Origin: Novosphingobium sediminicola
GTDB taxonomy: Bacteria; Pseudomonadota; Alphaproteobacteria; Sphingomonadales; Sphingomonadaceae
NCBI RefSeq assembly: GCF_014196525.1
Contig: NZ_JACIDX010000017.1
Span: 54,453-118,452, forward strand
Length of the DNA: 64,000 nt
Direction: 5' to 3'
Shown here: one piece after another, positions 36,466 through 43,521 of the stretch
How positions within the stretch are numbered: the first letter of the stretch is position 1
Layout: every line of letters begins with the position of its first letter
Notes under the pieces: generated by a model
The model's database searches: none
Seen by the model: the letters and a program-made list of their open reading frames with translations, nothing else
What the model was told of the DNA's origin: nothing
Position numbers and translations under genes: made by a program

Positions 36466-37134
36466 ATGCGGATCCTGATCGTCGAGGATGAACCCACGCT
36501 GGGCCGCCAGCTGAAAACCACGCTGGAGCAGACCGGCTATGCGGTCGATCTGTCCACCGATGGCGAGGATGGCCATTTCATGGGCAGCACCGAGGATTAT
36601 GACGCGGTGATCCTTGACCTTGGCCTGCCCGAAATCGACGGGCTGACCGTCTTGTCGATGTGGCGCAAAGAGGGGCGCAAGTTCCCCGTTCTGGTGCTGA
36701 CGGCGCGCGATTCGTGGTCGGACAAGGTGGCGGGCCTTGATGGCGGCGCCGACGATTATCTGGCCAAGCCGTTTCAGACCGAGGAACTGATCGCCCGCCT
36801 GCGCGCGCTGATCCGCCGCGCTTCGGGCAATTCCTCGTCCGAGCTGATCGCGGGCGATGTGCGTCTCGATACGCGTTCGGGCCGTGTCACGCTGGCGGGC
36901 GAGCCGGTGAAGCTGACGGCACAGGAATATAAGCTGCTGTCCTATCTGCTCCATCACAAGGGCAAGGTGGTGTCGCGCACCGAGTTGATCGAACATATTT
37001 ACGATCAGGATTTCGACCGCGATTCAAACACTATCGAGGTGTTTGTTACGCGCATTCGCAAGAAGCTGGGCGCCGATGTGATCACCACGATCCGCGGGCT
37101 GGGCTACAGCCTTGACGAGCCTGCGCGCGGATAA
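36466..37134 (+). CDS. OmpR/PhoP-family response regulator
   Basis: A 222-residue regulator with a receiver domain (phosphoacceptor Asp51 in DAVILDLGLP, acidic pair E7-D8, Lys in DDYLAKPF) and a C-terminal winged helix (KLTAQEYKLLSYLLHHKG, RDSNTIEVFVTRIRKKLG). GGAAG precedes the ATG. The histidine kinase starts 6 bases downstream, so the two form an operon. The sequence is closest in style to PhoP/QseB regulators; targets are not evident. Confidence 0.95.
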   Translation: MRILIVEDEPTLGRQLKTTLEQTGYAVDLSTDGEDGHFMGSTEDYDAVILDLGLPEIDGLTVLSMWRKEGRKFPVLVLTARDSWSDKVAGLDGGADDYLAKPFQTEELIARLRALIRRASGNSSSELIAGDVRLDTRSGRVTLAGEPVKLTAQEYKLLSYLLHHKGKVVSRTELIEHIYDQDFDRDSNTIEVFVTRIRKKLGADVITTIRGLGYSLDEPARG

Positions 37135-37140
37135 ACAGCC

Positions 37141-38544
37141 ATGGCCAGCGCCCAAGCGCCGGAAACAGCAAAGAGCGATACGCGCAAGGTTGACGGGATA
37201 AAATACACCGGCAGCCTTGCGCGGCGCATGATGCTGATCGCGGTGGGCTGGATCTTGGTGCTGCTGTTGGCGGGCGGTCTGGCGCTGGACCGGGCGATGA
37301 CCGCGATGGTCACGCGCAATTTCGACGAACAGCTCGGCTATATGCTGACCGGCATGATCGGCAGCGCCGAAATCGGCCCCGATGGCGAGGTGTTCTTCAA
37401 CCGTCCCCTTGGCGATCAGCGCTTCCTTGAACCGAACAGCGGCCTCTATTGGCAGATCAGCGGCAAGGGGCATGAGGATTTTCCCAGCCGCTCGCTCTGG
37501 GACCGCACGCTGAAGATCTCGGCCGATCATCAGGACACGCAGGCCCATATCTTCGATTCGAGCCAGTTTTCCGGCGAGCCTCTGCGGATCATGGAGCGCT
37601 CGATCATTCTGCCGGGCAGCAATACGACATGGTGGTTCGTGGTGGCCGAGAGCCGACATGAACTGGACGCGCAGATCCGCCGTATCCGCACGATCCTGAT
37701 TGACAGCTTTCTCGTGCTGGGCCTTGGCCTTGTGCTGATGGCCGCGATCCAGAGCTGGTATGGCCTATCGCCGCTGCGCCGCGTGCGTCTGGCCATTGCC
37801 CATATGCGCAGCACCGGGGCCAACCGGGTCAGCGATCCGCTGCCGGTCGAGGTGCAGCCGCTGGTGCAGGAATTGAACGACCTGCTCTCGCATAACGAAC
37901 GTCAGGCCGAAGAGGCGCGCACCCATGCGGGCAATCTGGCCCATGCGCTTAAAACGCCGCTGACGGTGTTGCTCAACGCGGCGCAGGCCAAGGAGCCCGA
38001 TCTGGCCGAATCGGTGGCGCGCGAAACGGCGGTTATGCGCCGACAGGTCGAACACCACCTTGCCCGCGCGCGCGCCGTAGGGCGGCGCGGGGCGGGGCAG
38101 GCGCGCACGCCGGTGTGGGATGCGGCCAAATCGGTGATGCGCGCGGTCGAGCGACTCTATCCCGATGCGCGTTTCGATCTGGACGGATCGCATGACGCAC
38201 AGGTCGCCATCGAGCGGCAGGATCTGGACGATCTGCTGGGCAATCTGATCGAAAACGCAGCTAAATACGGCGGAGGCAGCGTCTTTGTCACCGTCGATGC
38301 GGGCGATAAGGGCGAGCTGGTCGAAATCTGGGTCGAGGACGACGGCATGGGCATCCCCGAGGTTGAGCGCACCCGCATTTTCGACCGCGGCGCCCGGCTG
38401 GATACGGGCAAGCCGGGGACCGGGTTGGGGCTGGCGATTGTCCGCGATGTGGCGGAAATCTACGGCGGAAATGTCGATCTGGACGAAAGTGAGGATTTGG
38501 GCGGGTTGTTGGTGAAGTTGCGATTGCCCAGGGCGAGGGGATAG
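37141..38544 (+). CDS. Sensor histidine kinase (PhoQ-like)
   Basis: A 467-residue membrane kinase. First membrane helix ~residues 33-53 (LIAVGWILVLLLAGGLAL), periplasmic sensor to ~180, second helix (ILIDSFLVLGLGLVLMAAI), HAMP-like region, then phosphoacceptor His268 in NLAHALKTPLTVL. The ATPase domain has the N box LIENAAKYGG, G1 VEDDGMGIP and G2 KPGTGLGLAIV. Partner of the upstream regulator. The signal it detects is not deducible; related PhoQ-type sensors read divalent cations or peptides. Confidence 0.94.
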   Translation: MASAQAPETAKSDTRKVDGIKYTGSLARRMMLIAVGWILVLLLAGGLALDRAMTAMVTRNFDEQLGYMLTGMIGSAEIGPDGEVFFNRPLGDQRFLEPNSGLYWQISGKGHEDFPSRSLWDRTLKISADHQDTQAHIFDSSQFSGEPLRIMERSIILPGSNTTWWFVVAESRHELDAQIRRIRTILIDSFLVLGLGLVLMAAIQSWYGLSPLRRVRLAIAHMRSTGANRVSDPLPVEVQPLVQELNDLLSHNERQAEEARTHAGNLAHALKTPLTVLLNAAQAKEPDLAESVARETAVMRRQVEHHLARARAVGRRGAGQARTPVWDAAKSVMRAVERLYPDARFDLDGSHDAQVAIERQDLDDLLGNLIENAAKYGGGSVFVTVDAGDKGELVEIWVEDDGMGIPEVERTRIFDRGARLDTGKPGTGLGLAIVRDVAEIYGGNVDLDESEDLGGLLVKLRLPRARG

Positions 38545-38556
38545 TTGGGGAAGAGG

Positions 38557-38603
38557 TGCCTCCGACGGGCAAAGGGACCGAGTCCCTTTGCCCGTCGGAG
38601 GCA
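38557..38603. repeat. Interspersed hairpin repeat, short form (copy 4)
   Basis: 47 bases, nearly perfect inverted arms. The arms read CCGACGGGC and GCCCGTCGG instead of CCGGCGGGC/GCCCGCCGG, again a matched pair of changes. It lies in the 76-base gap between the convergent kinase and chorismate mutase genes. Confidence 0.9.
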
Positions 38604-38620
38604 TCTTTAACCCCTAACCC

Positions 38621-38941
38621 TTACTCGCCCAATTTGGCCTTCTCATGATGCCGGATGACTTCATCAATGATGAAGCGCAGGAATTTCTCCCCGAAATCAG
38701 GGTCGAGCTGCGCGTCCTCGGCCAGTTTGCGCAGGCGTGCGATCTGGCGCTCTTCACGGCCGGGGTCGCTGGCGGGCAGGGTGTGGGTGGCTTTATATTC
38801 GCCCACGGCCTTGGTGATACGGAATCGTTCGGCCAGAATGTGAATCAGCGCGGCATCGATATTATCGATGCTGGACCGAAAGGAGGCCAGAACCGGATCG
38901 GTGGTGGCAACAAGGCTGCCCTGATGTGACGTTTCAACCAT
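38621..38941 (-). CDS. Chorismate mutase (AroQ class, monofunctional)
   Basis: A 106-residue all-helical chorismate mutase that makes prephenate for Phe/Tyr synthesis. The pattern FRSSIDNIDAALIHILAERF, ITKAVGEYKA with active-site Lys, and DPGREERQIARL fits the AroQ fold. No dehydratase or dehydrogenase domain is attached. The short N-terminal extension (~15 residues) may be partly untranslated. It is divergent from the polyprenyl synthase gene, with almost no gap. Confidence 0.9.
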   Translation of the reverse strand: MVETSHQGSLVATTDPVLASFRSSIDNIDAALIHILAERFRITKAVGEYKATHTLPASDPGREERQIARLRKLAEDAQLDPDFGEKFLRFIIDEVIRHHEKAKLGE

Positions 38942-39015
38942 AAAGCGCCGCTAGCATGAGACAATGGTCGATTCCAGCCTTGCCTTTGCGCAGGATGCGG
39001 CGCAATGCGGGCCCG

Positions 39016-40047
39016 ATGACTGCCCAACCCGTTTCCTTGACTGAACTTGGGGTGCCCATGGACGCGCCCCAGCCCTCGATCGACCCTTTGCTGGCGCTGA
39101 CGGCCAAGGGGATGGACGAGGTGAACGCCGTGATTCTGAGCCGGATGGAAAGCGAGATCCCGCTGATCCCGCAGCTTGCCGGGCATCTGATTTCGAGCGG
39201 TGGCAAGCGTCTGCGCCCGATGCTGACGGTCGCGGCGGCGGAACTGGTGGGTTATACCGGCGGCGCGCAATATGCGCTGGCTGCGGCGGTTGAGTTCATT
39301 CACACCGCCACGCTGCTGCATGACGATGTTGTCGATGGCTCGGACCTGCGCCGGGGCAAGGCGGCGGCCAATATTATTTACGGCAATCCGGCCACGGTGC
39401 TGGTGGGCGACTATCTGTTCAGCCGCTCGTTTGAACTGATGGTTGAGGCTGGGTCGCTGCGGGTGCTGGATATTCTCAGCCGTGCATCCTCGATCATTGC
39501 CGAGGGCGAGGTCGATCAGTTGACCGCCCAGCGCAAAATCGAGACCAGCGAGGAACACTACCTCTCGATCATCGCCGCCAAGACTGCCGCGCTCTTCGCC
39601 GCCGCCTGCCGTATTTCAGCGGTTGTGGCCGGGCGCAGCGATGCTGAGGAGCAGGCGCTCGACGACTATGGCCGCTACCTTGGCGTGGCGTTCCAGTTGG
39701 TGGACGATGCCATCGATTACGACTCCGAAGCCGCCGAAATGGGCAAGGGCAAGGGCGACGATTTCCGCGACGGCAAGATGACCCTGCCGGTCATCCTCGC
39801 CTATGCCGCCGGCACCGAGGACGAAAAGCAGTTCTGGCGCGACGCCATCGCCGGTTTCCGCGCCGAGGATGAGGATCTGGCCGAAGCCATCGCCATCATC
39901 GCCCGCCACGGCACCGTCGAGGCTACTCGTCAGCGCGCGGCCGATTATGCACAGAAGGCGATTGATGCGTTGAGCATTTTCCCTGCCGGCGAGATGCGTT
40001 CGGCGTTGGAAGAGGCTGCGCTGTTTTCGGTGGCGCGGCGGTATTAA
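39016..40047 (+). CDS. Trans-polyprenyl diphosphate synthase (ubiquinone side chain)
   Basis: An isoprenoid chain-elongating synthase. The first Asp-rich motif is LLHDDVVDGSDLRRG and the second QLVDDAIDYDSE; GGKRLRPMLT binds IPP. The fold and length (343 aa from 39016, 329 from 39058) match octaprenyl/decaprenyl synthases (IspB-like) that supply the quinone tail. The start is uncertain: the ATG at 39058 has a better ribosome site (TTGGGGTG) and the one at 38956 would overlap the chorismate mutase promoter. Confidence 0.93.
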   Translation: MTAQPVSLTELGVPMDAPQPSIDPLLALTAKGMDEVNAVILSRMESEIPLIPQLAGHLISSGGKRLRPMLTVAAAELVGYTGGAQYALAAAVEFIHTATLLHDDVVDGSDLRRGKAAANIIYGNPATVLVGDYLFSRSFELMVEAGSLRVLDILSRASSIIAEGEVDQLTAQRKIETSEEHYLSIIAAKTAALFAAACRISAVVAGRSDAEEQALDDYGRYLGVAFQLVDDAIDYDSEAAEMGKGKGDDFRDGKMTLPVILAYAAGTEDEKQFWRDAIAGFRAEDEDLAEAIAIIARHGTVEATRQRAADYAQKAIDALSIFPAGEMRSALEEAALFSVARRY

Positions 40048-40056
40048 GAGGTAGTT

Positions 40057-40250
40057 GGCCTCCGGCGGGCAAAGGGTCTTGACCCTTTGCAATCCCGATA
40101 CTGTATATGTTGGGCTATAGGTTCAGCCTTGCGCGACCTTGCAGCGCAGCAGGCTATTAAACCGCTTCGCGGAACAGTGCCTCGATGCAAACATCGCGCA
40201 ACCCCATAACGGGATTGCAAAGGGACCCCGCCCTTTGCCCGCCGGAGGCA
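40057..40250. repeat. Interspersed hairpin repeat, long form (copy 5)
   Basis: 194 bp; ends GGCCTCCGGCGGGC and GCCCGCCGGAGGCA with the shared core (CTTGCAGCGCAGCAGGC, AAACCGCTTCGCGGAACAG). Unlike the first four copies it sits between two genes of the same direction. It takes up most of the 253-base gap before hrpB. Confidence 0.87.
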
Positions 40251-40300
40251 TCTAAAAGCCCGACTTCCCTTTTCCCCTAAAATCCATATGACGCAAACCC

Positions 40301-42748
40301 GTGCCAGACCTCCCCATTCATACCGTCCTGCCTGAACTCCTGAAGGCCCTGCGCGATCGCCCCAATGCTGTGCTGATCGCGCCGCCCGGTGCGGGCAAGA
40401 CGACGAGCGTGGCGCCTGCGTTGATCCGCGAGCCGTGGTGCGATGGCAAGGTGATCCTGCTTTCGCCCCGGCGCGTTGCCGCCCGCGCGGCGGCCGAGCG
40501 TATGGCCGAGATGATGGGCGAGAGGACGGGTCAGACAGTGGGCTATCTGACCCGTCTGGACAGCAAGCAGTCGGCTGCAACGCGCATTCTGGTCGTGACG
40601 GAGGCGATTTTCGTTGCCACCATTCTTGCCGACCCGGAGCTTGGCGGCATTTCCGCAGTTCTGTTCGACGAGGCACACGAGCGCAATCTTGACAGTGACT
40701 TAGGCCTCGCTCTTGCGGTAGAGTGTCAGCAGGTTCTGCGCGAGGATCTGCGTATCATCCCCATGTCGGCCACGATTGACGGCGAGCGTTTCGCCGCTTT
40801 GCTCGGGCCCGATACGCCGGTGATCGAGAGCGAGGGGCGGGCATGGCCGCTGACTATCCGCTGGCTGGGCGCGCGAGCCGAAGCGCGCATCGACGAGCAG
40901 ATGGCCAGCGCCATCCTGACCGCGTGGCGCGAGGAAGAGGGCGACATTCTGGCCTTCCTGCCCGGCGTTGGCGAAATCTCCCGCGTGGCGGAAAAGCTGG
41001 AGGAGCGGTTGAAGAATGTGCCGATCCTGCCCCTGCACGGCCAATGCGAGCCGCAGGACCAGCGCGCCGCAATCCGCCGCGATTCGGATGGCCGCCGCCG
41101 TATCGTGCTGGCCACCAGCATTGCCGAGACTTCGCTGACGCTCGATGGCGTGTCGGTGGTGGTCGATTGCGGCCTGTCGCGCCGACCGGAATATGACAAG
41201 GCGGCGGGCGTTACGCGTTTGATCACCACGCGATCCTCGCAGGCCGCCGCCGCCCAACGCGCGGGCCGCGCCGCGCGTCAAGGGCCGGGCGTGGCCTATC
41301 GTCTGTGGGAGGAGGCCGCCCATGCCGGTCGCCCTGCCTTCGATCCGCCCGAAATGCTGACCAGCGATCTGGCGCCTTTCACGCTGGCGCTGGCGCAATG
41401 GGGGGCGCTTGATCCGGGCGCGATGGCGTGGATCGATGCGCCCCCTGCGGCGGCCCTTTCGGCCGCGCGGGCCAAATTGGTCAGCCTTGGCGCGCTGGAT
41501 GGCGACCGGATCACCGATCATGGCCGCGCGATGGCCAGCCTGCCGATGGGGCCGGAACAGGCGCACATGCTGCTCTATGGCGCGGCGCGCGGGGCGGGGG
41601 AGACGGCGGCTATGCTGGCCTTTTTGCTTCAAGAGCGCGCGCTGGGCGGGCGGGGCGAGGATCTGCTGACGCGGCTGGATCGCTGGCGCACGGATCGCTC
41701 GGCCAAGGGCGATGCGGCGCGGCAAATGGCGAAACAATGGGCGCGGCGGGCCGAAAAGCTGGTCACGCGCTTCCCAGGCGAGGCGCCGCCTGCGGGGGTG
41801 CTGCTGGCCGAAGGGTTCCCCGACAATCTGGCCAAGCGGCGTGATGTCAGCGGCGAGGAATGGCTGGCGGCGGGGGGCAGGGGGCTGGTGCTCGATGGCC
41901 TGTCCTCGTTGGCCCGCGCCGAATATTTGGCCGTGGGCGAGGCGCAAGGCAGCGCTAAAGGCGCGCGGATCACCGGCGCGATTGCCTTGACCGAGGCGGA
42001 AGTGCTGGAACATCTGGCCCATCGGATCGAGCGGCGCTCCACCCTGCGCTGGGTGGCCGATGAGCGGCGGGTCGAGGCTTTGCTCGAACGGCGACTGGGC
42101 GCCTTTGTATTTATGCGGGGCAGCGATCCCAAGCCTGATCCCGCCGCAATCACGGCTTTCCTTTGCGAGCGGATCAGGGCCGATGGGCTGGGCCTGCTGC
42201 CTTTGGGGCGTGCTAGCCTCGCCCTGCTCAAGCGAGCACGTTTTGCCGGGGTGGAGGCGTTGAGCGAGGATGCCTTGCTGGCCGATCTGGAGGATTGGGC
42301 GGGGCCGCAATTGAAACGGCGGTTGGATACGGTGGAACCGGGCGCGCTGCATCAGGCGCTGCTCGACCGTTTAGGCTGGGATGGGAAGCAGACGCTCGAC
42401 CGGCTTGTGCCCGGTGAATTTCGCAGCCCGGCGGGCAGCACCCATCCCATCGACTATGACGACGCAGGCGGGCCGTCGGTCGAGGTGCGCGTGCAGGCGC
42501 TGTTTGGCCTTGAGCGCCATCCCACCTTCGGCAATCCGCCCCAACCCTTGCGGCTTTTGCTCACCTCGCCGGGGGGCAAGCCGATCCAGACCACGATGGA
42601 TCTGCCCGGATTTTGGCGCGGATCGTGGCGCGATGTGGTCAAAGATATGAAGGGGCGATACCCCAAACACCGCTGGCCTGACGAACCTTGGGCGGAAGAC
42701 CCCAGCCTGAAGACGAAAAACGCGTTTCAGGCCCAACGTCGCACTTGA
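40301..42748 (+). CDS. hrpB: ATP-dependent helicase HrpB
   Basis: An 815-residue DEAH-box helicase. Motif I is APPGAGKTTSV, motif II DEAHERNLDSD, motif III SATIDGERF and motif VI QRAGRAARQGPG. The C-terminal HrpB-specific region (RLGWDGKQTLDRLVPGEF, PIDYDDAGGPSVEVRVQALFG) is complete. It probably uses GTG at 40301, since the nearby ATG at 40288 is out of frame. Cellular role is poorly defined; the HrpB family lacks the RNA-degradation links of HrpA. It is followed at once by the complex I gene. Confidence 0.96.
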   Translation: MPDLPIHTVLPELLKALRDRPNAVLIAPPGAGKTTSVAPALIREPWCDGKVILLSPRRVAARAAAERMAEMMGERTGQTVGYLTRLDSKQSAATRILVVTEAIFVATILADPELGGISAVLFDEAHERNLDSDLGLALAVECQQVLREDLRIIPMSATIDGERFAALLGPDTPVIESEGRAWPLTIRWLGARAEARIDEQMASAILTAWREEEGDILAFLPGVGEISRVAEKLEERLKNVPILPLHGQCEPQDQRAAIRRDSDGRRRIVLATSIAETSLTLDGVSVVVDCGLSRRPEYDKAAGVTRLITTRSSQAAAAQRAGRAARQGPGVAYRLWEEAAHAGRPAFDPPEMLTSDLAPFTLALAQWGALDPGAMAWIDAPPAAALSAARAKLVSLGALDGDRITDHGRAMASLPMGPEQAHMLLYGAARGAGETAAMLAFLLQERALGGRGEDLLTRLDRWRTDRSAKGDAARQMAKQWARRAEKLVTRFPGEAPPAGVLLAEGFPDNLAKRRDVSGEEWLAAGGRGLVLDGLSSLARAEYLAVGEAQGSAKGARITGAIALTEAEVLEHLAHRIERRSTLRWVADERRVEALLERRLGAFVFMRGSDPKPDPAAITAFLCERIRADGLGLLPLGRASLALLKRARFAGVEALSEDALLADLEDWAGPQLKRRLDTVEPGALHQALLDRLGWDGKQTLDRLVPGEFRSPAGSTHPIDYDDAGGPSVEVRVQALFGLERHPTFGNPPQPLRLLLTSPGGKPIQTTMDLPGFWRGSWRDVVKDMKGRYPKHRWPDEPWAEDPSLKTKNAFQAQRRT

Positions 42749-42751
42749 TTT

Positions 42752-43060
42752 ATGGCGCGATTCGCTGGCATGGCAGCGCTTATGACCGCACGTATCTTTC
42801 AGCGCCCGAAGAACGCCATGCAGTCCGGCAAGGCCCTGCTGGACCAGTGGATCCTCGAATTCGCGCCCAACGAAGCCCGCCGCCCCGACCCCCTGATGGG
42901 CTGGCCCGGCAGCGCCGACACGCAAAATCAGGTGAACCTCAAGTTCGCCTCGCTGGATGAAGCGAAAGCCTATGCCGACAAGCATGGCATCCTCGCCACC
43001 ATCCACGCTACCCCGCCGCGCCGCCTTAAGCTGCAGGCTTACGCGGATAATTTCCGCTAA
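42752..43060 (+). CDS. ETC complex I subunit, NDUFS4-like
   Basis: A 102-residue homologue of the 18-kDa accessory subunit of respiratory complex I, found in alphaproteobacteria and mitochondria. MTARIFQRPKNAMQSGK, WILEFAPNEARRPDPLMGW and FASLDEAKAYADKHG are typical. The start may be the ATG at 42782 (MTARIFQ). It begins three bases after hrpB. Confidence 0.92.
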   Translation: MARFAGMAALMTARIFQRPKNAMQSGKALLDQWILEFAPNEARRPDPLMGWPGSADTQNQVNLKFASLDEAKAYADKHGILATIHATPPRRLKLQAYADNFR

Positions 43061-43105
43061 GCATCAAAGGGGCTTGCCTTTCGCGGCAAGCCTCGCCATA
43101 GGCCG

Positions 43106-43199
43106 CTCCGGGAGTCGGTCGGACGTTGCGTCCGCCAACCTGGTCAGGTCCGGAAGGAAGCAGCCACAACGGAAATGCCGCGGGTCGGCCGGCTCCTAC
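43106..43199 (+). ncRNA. ffs: Signal recognition particle RNA (4.5S type)
   Basis: The conserved SRP Alu-less hairpin is recognised by CCTGGTCAGGTCCGGAAGG and AGCAGCCA in the apical domain (43139-43166). The outer helix is formed by GGAGTCGG near 43111 with CCGGCTCC at 43189-43196. The RNA binds Ffh to target membrane proteins. A strong terminator begins 10 bases later. Ends are estimated to within about five bases. Confidence 0.93.
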
Positions 43200-43208
43200 G
43201 TTACAAAG

Positions 43209-43234
43209 AACCAGCTTTCGGGCTGGTTTTTTTG
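43209..43234 (+). terminator. Rho-independent terminator of ffs
   Basis: AACCAGC (43209-43215) pairs with GCTGGTT (43222-43228) around TTTCGG, followed by a run of T bases to 43233. Confidence 0.9.
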
Positions 43235-43251
43235 TTTGTGCGGCGGGATTA

Positions 43252-43456
43252 TGCCTCCGGCGGGTGCTTTATGCCTCTGGCGGGCAAAGGGTCTCGACCC
43301 TTTGCAATCCCATGACTGGGGTGGTGCTTGGTTTGCGACCATGCGGTTTTGCGCGAAGCGCTTTATTTATAGCCTCCGGCGGTGCGGCGTTGCGCTTCGT
43401 TACATTGGGGCGCGACAAAGACAGTAATGGGAGCGCGAGGGTCTAGGCCCTCGCAT
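43252..43456. repeat. Interspersed hairpin repeat, degenerate long form (copy 6)
   Basis: The left end TGCCTCCGGCGGG occurs twice (43252 and, as TGCCTCTGGCGGG, 43272), then CAAAGGGTCTCGACCC and TTTGCAATCCC match the family. The right part is diverged: CAGTAATGGG is kept, but the last hairpin reads GCGAGGGTCTAGGCCCTCGC. It lies between ffs and dnaX. Confidence 0.7.
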
Positions 43457-43521
43457 TTATCCCTTCTTCTTTCCCTGCAACCCATTCGACAAACCTTTCC
43501 CCAAGCCCTAGTTAGACAGAC

